Assembly (NCBI GenBank): GCA_022824495.1
Contig: JAJDZU010000006.1
Span: 204,943 to 268,942, forward strand
Length of the DNA: 64,000 nt
DNA from: Chloroflexota bacterium
GTDB lineage: Bacteria; Chloroflexota; UBA11872
Direction: 5' to 3'
Part shown: positions 37,240 through 46,532 of the stretch, piece by piece
How positions within the stretch are numbered: the first letter of the stretch is position 1
Layout: each line of letters begins with the position of its first letter
The notes under the pieces: model-generated
Database searches by the model: none
The model's input: only the letters and a program-made list of their open reading frames with translations
Told to the model about the DNA's origin: nothing
Made by a program: the position numbers and the translations under genes

Positions 37240-37332
37240 CCGTAGGTGCCCCGCCCAGGATTGCCCGGCCCCCGACCACCCGGAACAGACGCGCCTACAC
37301 TGGCTGTAGTGAGTGAACCTGGAGATTCATGT

Positions 37333-38025
37333 ATGCGGACCGAGATCGAGTACAACCCGGCTTACACGATGCTGACGCTGGAACTGTCCAACGGCGAGTC
37401 GATAAAGGCGGAGCCGGGGGCCATGGTGGCCCAGCAGGACGTGGAGATGACCACCGGCATGGGCAGCGGCGGGGTATTCGGCGGCCTGAAGCGCATGATG
37501 GGCGGCGAGTCCTTTTTCGTGAACACCTTCACGTGCGAGGGACCCGGTAACGGCTGGGTGAGCCTCGCGCCGCCCGTGCCCGGGGACATCGTGGGTCACG
37601 AGCTGGGCTCGGGCGAGAGCCTGATCGTCCAGTCGGGCTCCTTCCTGGCTTCCACGGGCGGCGTCGAGCTGGACACCAGCTTCTCGGGCGGGCGCGGCTT
37701 GTTCAGCGGTGAGGGCCTGTTCCTGCTGCGCGCCTACGCCGACAGCGGCGGCGGCACGATCTGGTTCGACTCCTACGGCGCGGTCAAGGAGCTGGAGATC
37801 ACGCACGGCTCCGAACTGGTGGTGGACACCGGCCACATGGTGGCGTTCACCGAAGGCGTGGACTACAGCATCGGCAAGGTAGGCGGCATCCGCTCGCTGA
37901 TCGGCGGCGGCGAAGGCCTGGTGATGAAGTTCCGCGGCATGGGCACCGTGTGGGTGCAAAGCCGGAACATTTCCGCGCTGGCCAACTCGCTGATCCCGTT
38001 CCTGCCGAAGCCGAGTTCCAGGTAG
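37333..38025 (+). CDS. AIM24 / TIGR00266 family protein
   Basis: 230 residues from ATG 37333 (GGAG nine bases upstream). EIEYNPAYTMLTLELSNGESIKAEPGAMVAQQDVEM and SFFVNTFTCEGPGNGWVSLAPPVPGDIV are typical of the TIGR00266/AIM24 beta-rich family, unknown function, possibly membrane associated. Gly-rich stretches (GMGSGGVFGGLKRMMGG) are characteristic. Confidence 0.9.
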   Translation: MRTEIEYNPAYTMLTLELSNGESIKAEPGAMVAQQDVEMTTGMGSGGVFGGLKRMMGGESFFVNTFTCEGPGNGWVSLAPPVPGDIVGHELGSGESLIVQSGSFLASTGGVELDTSFSGGRGLFSGEGLFLLRAYADSGGGTIWFDSYGAVKELEITHGSELVVDTGHMVAFTEGVDYSIGKVGGIRSLIGGGEGLVMKFRGMGTVWVQSRNISALANSLIPFLPKPSSR

Positions 38026-38065
38026 GGCGCGGCACGCGGGTCTACGGCATCTGACGCCCCTGGGC

Positions 38066-38533
38066 CTAGCCCGATAGACAGGCCATGACCGGGTCGTAGT
38101 CGGGCAGTTCGGGCACGTCCGGAGCGGTCTCGATGTGCGCGACCTTGCCATCGGCGTCAACCACGATGACCACGCGGTTGGCGATGTTCATGCCCTCCAG
38201 GAGCACGCCGTAGGCGCTGGCCGTGGCACCGAGGGGGTTGAAGTCGCTGAGTACTGGATAGCTGATCCCTGACTGCTCGGCCCAGGCCTGCTGTGACCAC
38301 CCGTTGTCCGTCGAGATTGCGACCGTCACCGTGCCCTCGAGCCCTGCCAGCTTCTCCTCGATGATCGGGAGCTGGTTGCTGCAGGTCGGCGAGAACGCCG
38401 CCGGCACGAAATTGATGACGACCGTCGACCCGCGCTGGTCGCTCAGCTTGAACGGCTCCTCGCCCCTGGGCTTCGACGGAAGCTCGAAATCGGGGGCCTC
38501 GTCACCAACCTTCAATGTCGCTGTCTCTGACAT
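38066..38533 (-). CDS. Peroxiredoxin (AhpE/Bcp-like)
   Basis: 155 residues. Thioredoxin fold with VGDEAPDFELPS and the active-site FVPAAFSPTCSNQLP (P-x3-S-x2-C, peroxidatic Cys51). A C-terminal Cys (ACLSG) may act as resolving residue. It reduces hydroperoxides using a thiol donor, here perhaps the glutaredoxin-like protein at 34068. Downstream of the ABC exporter on the same strand. Confidence 0.92.
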   Translation of the reverse strand: MSETATLKVGDEAPDFELPSKPRGEEPFKLSDQRGSTVVINFVPAAFSPTCSNQLPIIEEKLAGLEGTVTVAISTDNGWSQQAWAEQSGISYPVLSDFNPLGATASAYGVLLEGMNIANRVVIVVDADGKVAHIETAPDVPELPDYDPVMACLSG

Positions 38534-38589
38534 CACACGTCTCCCGTAGTAGTTGCTGCCGTGATCGTACGGGCAGCCGCCCCGGCTGG

Positions 38590-40446
38590 CTATTGGTAGG
38601 CCGACGCCTGCATACCGAACCAGGTGGCGTAGGTGCCGTCGCGGGCGATCAGTTCCTCGTGGGTGCCGTGCTCGGAGACGCGGCCGTCCTCGATCACGTA
38701 TATGCGGTCGGCCATGCGCACGGTGGAGAAGCGGTGCGAGATCAGCACGGCCATGCGACCGGCCACGAGTTCCTTGAAGCGCTGGAAGACCTCGTACTCG
38801 GAACGGGCGTCCAGGGAGGAGGTAGGTTCGTCCAGGATCAGGAGTTGCGCGTCGCGCATGTAACCGCGGGCCAGGGCGATCTTCTGCCATTCGCCGCCCG
38901 AGAGTTCCGTGCCGTCGCCCCACCAGCGGCCCAGGGTGGTGTCGTAGGTGCGTGGCAGGCCCTCGATGGCCTCGGCCGCGCCGCTGCGCTTGGCGGCGGA
39001 CTCGACCAGGCCGGGCGTGTCCTTCAGCGGCAGGTTGCCATAGCCGATGTTGTCGCCGGCGGTGGCGTGGTAGCGCACGAAGTCCTGGAAGATCGCGCCG
39101 ATCTGGCTGCGAATGCTGGCCACGTCGTACACGCGCATGTCGCGCCCGTCGATCAGCACTCGGCCGGCGGATGGGTCGTAGAGCCGGGTCAGCAGCTTGA
39201 CGATGGTGGTCTTGCCCGCGCCGTTGGCCCCCACCAGCGCGATGGTCTCGCCGGCGTTCACCTTCAGGTTGATTCCGCGCAACACCGGTTCGCGAACGCC
39301 CGGATAGGCGAAGTTGACGTCGCGCAGTTCAATCCCGTCCTTGATGGGCCGGGGAACGGCGCGGCGGCCGGGATCGGGGCGAATGTCCGGTTCGAAGGCG
39401 AGGAAGTCGAAGAGGTTGGTGAGGAACAGGTTGGCCTCGTACATCGAGTTGACGCTGGCGAAGATCATGCGCAGGCGGTCCTGGGTCTGGACGAGCGCCT
39501 GGTGGTAGAGCGTCAGGTCGCCCAGCGTCAGCCGGCCGGCGATGGTGGCCAGCGCCACGAAGATATAGAGGCCCGAGGCGGTGCCCGCCGACAGGATGCC
39601 CAGCACGAAGGTGACGCTCTCGCGGGAGATGGTGAGCTTGCGGTTCTCGCGGTAGAAGCGGGCGAAGGTGCGACGGTACTGGTCGAGCAGGTGGCCGCCC
39701 AGGTCGAAGAGCCGGACTTCCTTGACCGTCTCATCGGACGTCATCACATAACCGAGATACCAGAGCCGTCGGGCGTCCGGGGCGCGCCGCCATTGCATCC
39801 GGTGATTGAGGCGGGCAAACCACATGTCCGCGCCCAGGTAGGGGATCGACGTGACCGCCACCACGATCAGAATCCACCAGGCCAGCGAGGCCAGGAGCGC
39901 CGCGACCGATACAAGCTGGATGACGCTGCCAACGAGCGAGAAGGTGTTGGTGACCAGGCCGGTGGGGCGCATGTTGGCTTCGCGGCGGGCGCGCTCCAGC
40001 ATGTCGTAGAAGGTCGAGTCCTCGAAGTAGGCCAGATCCAGGGTCTCGGCCTTCTCCAGGATCATGATGTTGATGCGGTTGGAGAAGCGGTCGCCCAGCA
40101 TGGCCCGCAGCGCGCTGCCGCCGTGATCGAGCGCGGTGGCCGCCAGGGCCAGGGCCAGTTGCAGCACGACCAGTGTGATCACTCGATTGACCGATTCGCC
40201 GGTGCCGCCGACGGCGATGGCCTCCACGACCGCGTCGATCACCAGCTTGGTCAGCCAGATCGTTGCTGCCGGAATCAGGGCGCGGACCGCTGTAATGGCG
40301 GCCACTCCGGCGGTGAGTCCGGGGCTGGTCTGCCAGACCATGCCGAGCACGCGCGGCGTGTAGGCGAAGGTGGTGCTGAGGGCACGCAGGTACTCGCGGG
40401 GACTAAAGCCCGCCCGTCCCGACGGAGGCCCGTGCCGAAAACCCAT
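38590..40446 (-). CDS. ABC exporter, fused permease and ATPase
   Basis: 618 residues, a half-transporter: six-helix transmembrane domain (about residues 40-330) and a C-terminal ATPase with Walker A LVGANGAGKTT, Q-loop IFQDFVRYH, signature LSGGEWQK, Walker B LLILDEPTS and switch His in LISHRFSTVR. The MdlB/McjD-like type often exports lipids, peptides or drugs; substrate is unknown. It should work as a homodimer. Confidence 0.93.
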   Translation of the reverse strand: MGFRHGPPSGRAGFSPREYLRALSTTFAYTPRVLGMVWQTSPGLTAGVAAITAVRALIPAATIWLTKLVIDAVVEAIAVGGTGESVNRVITLVVLQLALALAATALDHGGSALRAMLGDRFSNRINIMILEKAETLDLAYFEDSTFYDMLERARREANMRPTGLVTNTFSLVGSVIQLVSVAALLASLAWWILIVVAVTSIPYLGADMWFARLNHRMQWRRAPDARRLWYLGYVMTSDETVKEVRLFDLGGHLLDQYRRTFARFYRENRKLTISRESVTFVLGILSAGTASGLYIFVALATIAGRLTLGDLTLYHQALVQTQDRLRMIFASVNSMYEANLFLTNLFDFLAFEPDIRPDPGRRAVPRPIKDGIELRDVNFAYPGVREPVLRGINLKVNAGETIALVGANGAGKTTIVKLLTRLYDPSAGRVLIDGRDMRVYDVASIRSQIGAIFQDFVRYHATAGDNIGYGNLPLKDTPGLVESAAKRSGAAEAIEGLPRTYDTTLGRWWGDGTELSGGEWQKIALARGYMRDAQLLILDEPTSSLDARSEYEVFQRFKELVAGRMAVLISHRFSTVRMADRIYVIEDGRVSEHGTHEELIARDGTYATWFGMQASAYQ

Positions 40447-40505
40447 GAGCGCGCTGGGCCGGGATTGATACGAGGACTAGAGGCTAGCAACCGAGCGGCG
40501 CGGAC

Positions 40506-41834
40506 CTAGGTGAGGTTCGTCACCAATCGCGTCGCCGGATGGTGAGCCGCCCAGGCCCACCAGAAGGGCGCGTTGTGGACGAGCGGCGGCAACTGCGCGC
40601 CCGCCAACGGGCCTGACATAGCTCGTCCGCTCAGGTTCCAGACACTGCCGGTTTCGCGGTCACGGAAAGCGCCGTCGATGAACTCGAACGTGAGCCGCCG
40701 GCCATCGACCTCGCGACCGTGGGCGGCGGCCATTCCCACGTCGCGCGCTTCGTCAATTTGGGGCGTATCCAGAACGGACAAGGCGCCCGGCGACCAGAAG
40801 GCAACGACTGGCTGGCCGCCCACGGCGTGGTTCACCACGCGCTGGCTGGCCAGGTGGCTGAAGTCAAAGGCCACGGCGTCGGTGTTGAGGTCCAGCGCCA
40901 GGACGCGTTCCGTTGAATCTAAACGGGGATCGACCACGCCGGCGGAGTATGGCGTCGAGTCCCGGCTGCCTTCGTAGCCCGCGTACCTGGTGGTGCCGTA
41001 GACCGACGCATCAAAGTCATCGGGGCGGCTTCCCGGCTCGAGAACGCGGCCTTGCGGGAACATGCCCTTGAAGTCTTGATAGCTCACCAGTAGCGATGGG
41101 AGCGGCCGAAGTCTCAGGCCCGTGTAGTCGCCGACGATGGCTTCGCCCGTGAACTGACGCCACCAACTCTGAGTCAGTGAGTCCCACAAGAGTCGTCCGC
41201 CCAGGTGCATGGCGTCGGTCGCTCGAAACCGCATAGCCGCACCCAACTGGCGGCGCTCATACACCTGCGCCAGATTTGTCCGGGGGTCGTAAGTGACCAG
41301 TAGCGGCTGACCGCCGACCACGTCGTTGACGGTCTCGTGCCAGAGGAGAAACCGAAGCGGATAGGCGCGGACATCCTCGTGCGCGTCAATCGCAATGACC
41401 GGGTCGGTCGGTTTCAGAAAGGCGTCGGCTGCGTGTAGATCCTCGAATCGGGGTGCGTCGATCGGATCCGCGTCAAAGCCCGCGAGGCCACCCGTGCGCA
41501 GCTCCGTCAGTGACACGCTGGTGATCTGGAAGTTGGTGTTCCAATGCCGGTCGCGCAGCTCCTGGGCACGCCGTAGGTCGGCCGGTGAAGCGGTCACCAG
41601 CGTTGACCGGCGTGCCTCAAGTATCTCGGTTGGCAGCCGCATCCGGCTGGCGGCCCCGGCAATCGATGTGTCGGGCGGAACCACGGCGGCAAACGGCGGC
41701 TGCTCCGCCTCGGGCGACACGCGCTCCGGCTGGTCGGTCGTCGCGCTGGAGGCCGGTTCACCGCAGGCGACAAGGGCCAATCCGGCGACCGAGGCCAGGC
41801 CCAGCAGCCGCCTACGGTCGATCCGCGTGTTCAG
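40506..41834 (-). CDS. DUF3179 lipoprotein 2, with lost Cys pair and apparent CTG start
   Basis: About 442 residues. The signal peptide RRRLLGLASVAGLALVAC has a lipobox Cys. There is no ATG, GTG or TTG in frame before it; CTG at 41834-41832 overlaps the upstream TGA as CTGA and is the most plausible start. The DUF3179 fold is conserved (WHETVNDVVGGQPLLVTYD, DRETGSVWNLSGRAMSGPLAG) but the CPLC motif of its neighbours reads YDPRTN, so both Cys are gone. It probably arose by tandem duplication with 41831-43303. Confidence 0.82.
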   Translation of the reverse strand: MNTRIDRRRLLGLASVAGLALVACGEPASSATTDQPERVSPEAEQPPFAAVVPPDTSIAGAASRMRLPTEILEARRSTLVTASPADLRRAQELRDRHWNTNFQITSVSLTELRTGGLAGFDADPIDAPRFEDLHAADAFLKPTDPVIAIDAHEDVRAYPLRFLLWHETVNDVVGGQPLLVTYDPRTNLAQVYERRQLGAAMRFRATDAMHLGGRLLWDSLTQSWWRQFTGEAIVGDYTGLRLRPLPSLLVSYQDFKGMFPQGRVLEPGSRPDDFDASVYGTTRYAGYEGSRDSTPYSAGVVDPRLDSTERVLALDLNTDAVAFDFSHLASQRVVNHAVGGQPVVAFWSPGALSVLDTPQIDEARDVGMAAAHGREVDGRRLTFEFIDGAFRDRETGSVWNLSGRAMSGPLAGAQLPPLVHNAPFWWAWAAHHPATRLVTNLT

Positions 41835-43303
41835 GAGCTCGCGGCGGTGTAGACGCGCGTCTTGGGCCGGAAGGCCGCCCAGGCGAACCAGAAGTGGTTG
41901 GCGTGGACCAGCGGCGGCAACTCCTTGCCAGCCAGCTCCCCGCTCAGCGCGCGGCCTGTGATGTCCCACGTCGATCCCGTCTCCTGATCCTTGAACGCAT
42001 TCTCCTGAACCGTAAAGGTCAGCTCGCGTCCGTCGACCACTCGCCCGTATGCGACGCCCGACCCAACCGAGCCGGAGTCGGCAATGGAGGTCTTATCCAG
42101 CGCCGACACCGTATTAGGCGTCCAGAGCACGACGATCTTCTCACCGCCAACGTCATCGTTGACGACACGCTGCTCGCTCAGTTCGGTGAACGGGTAGGCC
42201 GCGGCTTCGCCGTTGATCTCCAGCGCAACGACACGCTCAGTCGCCCGCAGGCGAGTGTCCAGGCGGCCCTGGAACAGGAAGGGCCGTTCCTCGATGCGGC
42301 CATCGGACTGGAAGGGCCGGTCGTCGACGGTGTCGTATCCACCGTACGGATTGCGGCCATAGGGGCGGGTGAATCCCGTGTCGCGGGAGAGGACCCGGCC
42401 GTCGGGAAAGGCGGCCTTGAACTCGTCGAACGCGATCAGCTGCGATGGCAGGAACGTCAGGGTCACTCCGGCAAGGTGGCCGACCAGGCCCTCGCCCGTC
42501 AGCTGCTGCCACCAGGTTTCGGTCACGTCGTCCCACATGATGAGGTCGCTGTTGCGCAGGTTGCCGGAAACGCCAAAGCGCAGGACCGACCCGAAGATCT
42601 CGCGATCAAATACGACCGACGAGTTGCACAACGGGCAGAACGTGACGGCGACCGGCCGGCCGCCGATGACATCGTTCACGATCTCGTGGAAGGTCAGAAT
42701 CTGCAGCGGATAGGCGCGGGCCTCGCCGTTGACGCGAAGCGCGATGACCGGCTCGCGACCAGCGATGAACTGCACGGCTTCCGCGTAGTCGGTGAACTTG
42801 GGCTCGTCAATGGGCGGAATGCCGTCGCGGGGCACGCCGCCCGAGAAGATCTCGTCGAACCTGACCAGCGACGTATCAAAGTCCGTCTTCCAACCGATGT
42901 TGCGCCAGGCGGTGGCGGATAACTGGTCGCGATCGCTGAGGGATATCAGCCGGTCGGCGCGCGCGGCCAGCACGTCGGCCGGCACCTCGATCGGGCTGTC
43001 GGACGCACTGGCCGGCGCGGGCGGCAGGATGCCGACGTCACCCTGCGCCTGCCGCACGCGGGCCGCGATGTCGGGCAACCGGGTTCCGGCTGGCGGGCCG
43101 GACATCGGTGCAGCGGCGGCCGCGGCCGGAGTCGCCGCCGGCGCCCCTGGCGAGGTTGTCGACGGCGTAACTGGCAGCGAGGCTTCCGGCTCGGCCGGCG
43201 TCGATGGCGTGTCCTCGCCGCAAGCGGCCAAAACCGCAAGCGCGGTACCGCCCAAAGCCGCGGCGAGCAGGCTTCGACGTGTCACTTGGATTGGATTCTT
43301 CAT
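41831..43303 (-). CDS. DUF3179 lipoprotein 3
   Basis: 490 residues. Signal RRSLLAAALGGTALAVLAAC with lipobox, then a long Ala/Pro/Thr linker (about residues 30-75), then the DUF3179 domain with FHEIVNDVIGGRPVAVTFCPLCNSSVVFD. The FCPLCNSS Cys pair is intact, in contrast to the next gene. Also DQETGSTWDITGRALSGELAG. Surface-anchored; function unknown. Confidence 0.9.
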   Translation of the reverse strand: MKNPIQVTRRSLLAAALGGTALAVLAACGEDTPSTPAEPEASLPVTPSTTSPGAPAATPAAAAAAPMSGPPAGTRLPDIAARVRQAQGDVGILPPAPASASDSPIEVPADVLAARADRLISLSDRDQLSATAWRNIGWKTDFDTSLVRFDEIFSGGVPRDGIPPIDEPKFTDYAEAVQFIAGREPVIALRVNGEARAYPLQILTFHEIVNDVIGGRPVAVTFCPLCNSSVVFDREIFGSVLRFGVSGNLRNSDLIMWDDVTETWWQQLTGEGLVGHLAGVTLTFLPSQLIAFDEFKAAFPDGRVLSRDTGFTRPYGRNPYGGYDTVDDRPFQSDGRIEERPFLFQGRLDTRLRATERVVALEINGEAAAYPFTELSEQRVVNDDVGGEKIVVLWTPNTVSALDKTSIADSGSVGSGVAYGRVVDGRELTFTVQENAFKDQETGSTWDITGRALSGELAGKELPPLVHANHFWFAWAAFRPKTRVYTAASS

Positions 43304-43407
43304 GCGAAATCAGTGGAGGGAGTCAACGGCTTAACAGTACGGCGAGCGACTCGGTTCATCAGGAAGTATTCGAACACAGGCGGCGCCCGTGTCGGCTCGA
43401 CGTGGTC

Positions 43408-45096
43408 TCAGAGGCCCTGCGCGGAAGCGCTGTGGAAGACATCGACGCCGGCGCCGAGGCCGCCGTCGGCATCGCGCAGGATGATGGCGGGGCTGGCGAA
43501 GGCGGTGCGGCCGGGGTAGACGGGGACTCGGACATCCCAGCCGCGCGACCGCAACTCGGCGATTGCCTCGTCGCCGAAACGCGGATCGACCGTTACCCAG
43601 GGGGTGCTGGCGTCCAGGCGCGGCGCGGCCACGGCGTCCTGGGCGCCCATGCCGAAGTCGAATACGTGCGCGATGAGCTGCGTGAGGCAGTTGGTGATGC
43701 GGCGCCCGCCGGAGGCGCCAACGGCCAGCGTGCGGCCGTCCGGCGCGCGCACGATCGTGGGCGTCATGTTGTTGAGACCGGTGCGGTTGGGCGCGACGGA
43801 GTTGGGGCGTCCGGGCACGGGATCGAACCAGAACATGCCGTTGTTCCAGACGATGCCGGTCTCGCCCGCCACGACTTCCGAACCCCAGGAACCCCCGAGT
43901 GTGTTGGTCAGCGACACCAGCGTGCCGTCGGCGTCGGCGGTGCAGAGGTGGGTGGTCGAGGTTTCCGACTTCTGGCGCTCAAGCGCGCGGGCCGGGTCCT
44001 GGTAGGCCCAGGCGTCACCGGCGGCGGGGATTGGAGGCGGGGCCTTTGGGTCAATCCGGGCGGCGCGCGTGGCGGCGTAGTCCTTCGCGGCTAACGCGTC
44101 CCAGGGTGCGTCCGCGCGTTCGGGGTCGGTCATGAACTCGAAGCGGTCGGCAAAGGCCAGGCGCGACGACCAGAGGTAGGCGTGCAGCCGCTCCACGTCG
44201 TCGTGCGACATATCCCCCGACGCGGCCCGTTCGTAGATGTTGAGCGTTTCGATGGTGGTGGGTCCAGCGCAGCCGGGCCCCGGCGTCAGGACCTCGGCGC
44301 CGCGGTAGGTAGTGGTGAGCGGCGGCGAGACGCTGGCGTGATAGGCGGCCAGGTCGGCGCGTTCGATGACTCCGTCGTTCTCGACGCAGGCCGCGGCAAT
44401 GGCCGCGGCGATGTCGCCCCGGTAGAACGCCTCAACACCATCCTCGGCCAACACGTCCAGCGTTTGAGCGAGTTCAGGTTGGGTGATGCGGATTCGCTCC
44501 ATGTGATCGGACTGCGGCGGGTTGCCGTTGGGGTAGAAGTTCCGCTGTAGCTCGGGATGCCGTTGGGCGGCGGCCGCGGCGCCCTCCATGTACATCGTGT
44601 CGAACCAGCCGAGTTCGAAGCCATCGCGAGCCAACGTCGCCGCGGGGAGAACGAGGTCACGCCAGGGCAGGCGACCGTGGCGCTCGTGCAGCAGGCCCAG
44701 CCCGGCCACGGCACCGGGAACGCCCATGGCCCGGTAGCCGTGAATGTTGGCGTCGTCCACCACGCCGTCCCAGAGGAAGGCACTGACGTTGGAGCGTCCA
44801 TCGCGCGGATAGCGGTCCGGCGTGGCCCCGGACCCGGACCGCATGGGGAAGGCCACGACCTCAGCCAGTTCGGGACCGGCTACGACGGCGTACCCGCCGC
44901 CACCAATGCCGCTGCTCCAGGGTTCGACCACGCCGACGGCAAGAGCGGCCGCCACGGCAGCGTCAACGGCCGATCCCCCGGCGGCCAGCACGTCCACGCC
45001 CACGGCGCTGGCGGCCTCGTGCTTGGTGGCCACCATGCCGCGGCGACCGCGGGCTTCGGACTTCTCAATGGTGAGTTGCGTGCGTGAAGCCGACAT
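43408..45096 (-). CDS. ggt: Gamma-glutamyltransferase family protein
   Basis: 562 residues of the Ntn gamma-glutamyltranspeptidase family. N-terminal GMVATKHEAASAVGVDVLAAGGSAVDAAVAAALAVGVVEPWSSGIGGGGY, the autoprocessing Thr in STTHLCTADADG, and GASGGRRITNCLTQLI near the end. No signal peptide is visible, so it is probably cytosolic. It would cleave gamma-glutamyl compounds such as glutathione or act on an analogue. Coupled to prs by a TGATG junction. Confidence 0.9.
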   Translation of the reverse strand: MSASRTQLTIEKSEARGRRGMVATKHEAASAVGVDVLAAGGSAVDAAVAAALAVGVVEPWSSGIGGGGYAVVAGPELAEVVAFPMRSGSGATPDRYPRDGRSNVSAFLWDGVVDDANIHGYRAMGVPGAVAGLGLLHERHGRLPWRDLVLPAATLARDGFELGWFDTMYMEGAAAAAQRHPELQRNFYPNGNPPQSDHMERIRITQPELAQTLDVLAEDGVEAFYRGDIAAAIAAACVENDGVIERADLAAYHASVSPPLTTTYRGAEVLTPGPGCAGPTTIETLNIYERAASGDMSHDDVERLHAYLWSSRLAFADRFEFMTDPERADAPWDALAAKDYAATRAARIDPKAPPPIPAAGDAWAYQDPARALERQKSETSTTHLCTADADGTLVSLTNTLGGSWGSEVVAGETGIVWNNGMFWFDPVPGRPNSVAPNRTGLNNMTPTIVRAPDGRTLAVGASGGRRITNCLTQLIAHVFDFGMGAQDAVAAPRLDASTPWVTVDPRFGDEAIAELRSRGWDVRVPVYPGRTAFASPAIILRDADGGLGAGVDVFHSASAQGL

Positions 45097-46052
45097 CAGC
45101 GAACCGCCGCTTCGGAAAAGAGGGCGCTCACGGACTCGCCGGTGTGAATTCGGCGGATCGCTTCGGCCAGCATGCGCGCTACCGAGATCACGCGGATCTT
45201 GCCGCTGGGGCGATCTGGGTCCAGCGGCACGCTGTCCGTCACGACCATTTCCTCGACGGGAGAGTCCTCGATCAGTTCGTAGGCCTCGTCGATGAAAACG
45301 GGGTGCACACAGGCGGCATAGATGGCCTTGGGGTTGTGGCGCAGGACTTCGCGCAGGCCCTCGCGAATGGACTGGCCGGTCACGACCTCATCCTCCACGT
45401 AGAGCACGGTGCGTCCGCGCACGTCGCCGGCCAGGCCGCGGATGGTCACGTCCGAGGTGATGGGATCGCGAAACTTGTCCAGCACCGCCAGCTGGGTGCG
45501 CAAACGCCGTGCGCACTCGCTCGCGGCCTTGATGCGGCCGGTATCGCCCACCACGACCAGATCATCGATGTCGAGCCCGGCAAAGTAATCCGTAAGCAGC
45601 GGCATGCCGGTGAGGTGGTCGCTGGGCATGCTGAAGAAGCCGCCGATCTGGTCGGCGTGCAGGTCCAGCGTCAGCACGCGGTCAGCCCCGGCCGTGGCCA
45701 GCAGGTCCGCCACCAGGCGGGCGGAAATAGGCACACGCGGTTGGTCCTTCTTGTCGGAGCGCATGTACGGGAAATACGGCAACACGGCCGTCACGCGAGC
45801 CGCCGAGGCGCGGCGCATGGCGTCGATGGTGATGAAGAGCTCCATCACCGAATGGTTGACCGGACGTTGCGAGGTCTGCACGACGAACACGTCGGCCTCG
45901 CGCACGTTTTCCATGACGCGGACGAAGGTGTTGTCGTTGCCATATTCGAAGATCTCGATCTCGCCGGGCCTGCAACCCAGTTCGCGGCAGATGCCGTCGG
46001 TGAGCACGGGATGCCCGCGGCATCCGAAGACCATCAGCCCGTCGTCCGCCAT
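45096..46052 (-). CDS. prs: Ribose-phosphate pyrophosphokinase-like protein, divergent
   Basis: 318 residues from ATG 46052 (46058 and 46079 also possible). NDNTFVRVMENVREADVFVVQT, the Lys-rich flexible loop RSDKKDQPRVPISARLVADLL, and LDLHADQIGGFF are PRPP-synthase motifs. The ribose-phosphate site reads VEDEVVTGQSI where typical enzymes have DDIIDTGGT, and the pyrophosphate region GDTGRIKAASECARR is unusual. It should make PRPP from ribose 5-phosphate and ATP, but it is clearly divergent. Confidence 0.85.
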   Translation of the reverse strand: MADDGLMVFGCRGHPVLTDGICRELGCRPGEIEIFEYGNDNTFVRVMENVREADVFVVQTSQRPVNHSVMELFITIDAMRRASAARVTAVLPYFPYMRSDKKDQPRVPISARLVADLLATAGADRVLTLDLHADQIGGFFSMPSDHLTGMPLLTDYFAGLDIDDLVVVGDTGRIKAASECARRLRTQLAVLDKFRDPITSDVTIRGLAGDVRGRTVLYVEDEVVTGQSIREGLREVLRHNPKAIYAACVHPVFIDEAYELIEDSPVEEMVVTDSVPLDPDRPSGKIRVISVARMLAEAIRRIHTGESVSALFSEAAVR

Positions 46053-46082
46053 GCCCATTCCCCGACCACGCAGCGCCACGGG

Positions 46083-46517
46083 CTAGCGTATCGGGTCGTA
46101 GCAGACGACGACCGGCGTCACGGCGTGGCGGAGTACGTGGGTGGCGGTGCGGCCCAGATCGCAGTCGTGTTCGCCAAGAAACCTGTGCGCGCCGACGACG
46201 ATCGTATCGGCCTCCTCGGCGAGGCTGGTTTCGACGATAGCGCTGAACGCCGAGCGGGCCTGCTTGACTTCCGTACGCACCGGCGCGCCATTGGACGGCA
46301 GCAATCGTCGGGCGTCATCCAGCACGGCTTCGGCTTGGCCAAGCATCTCGTCGCTGGACACGTTCAGGGGCAGGCGATGGCTGACTTCGATGACGTGCAG
46401 CAGCAGGACCGAGGTGCTGCGAGCGCGCGCCAGCAGGGCCGCCGTCGTAACCACCGCCTCGTCCATGTGCTGGCCGCTGACGGCGGCAATCACAGGGCGC
46501 TCGGGTTGATACGCCAT
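46083..46517 (-). CDS. Universal stress protein (UspA family)
   Basis: 144 residues. Starts PVIAAVSGQHMDEAVVTTAALLA, ends ADTIVVGAHRFLGEHDCDLGRTATHVLRHAVTPVVVCY with the G-x2-G-like ATP-binding tail. A single Usp domain. It lies between recA and prs on the same strand with short gaps, so it is probably co-transcribed. Confidence 0.9.
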   Translation of the reverse strand: MAYQPERPVIAAVSGQHMDEAVVTTAALLARARSTSVLLLHVIEVSHRLPLNVSSDEMLGQAEAVLDDARRLLPSNGAPVRTEVKQARSAFSAIVETSLAEEADTIVVGAHRFLGEHDCDLGRTATHVLRHAVTPVVVCYDPIR

Positions 46518-46532
46518 ACGGTGGGCGCGCGG

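Noticed and set aside
38515..40509. 664-codon plus-strand open frame
   Set aside because: Antisense of the ABC exporter; no start signal or domain.
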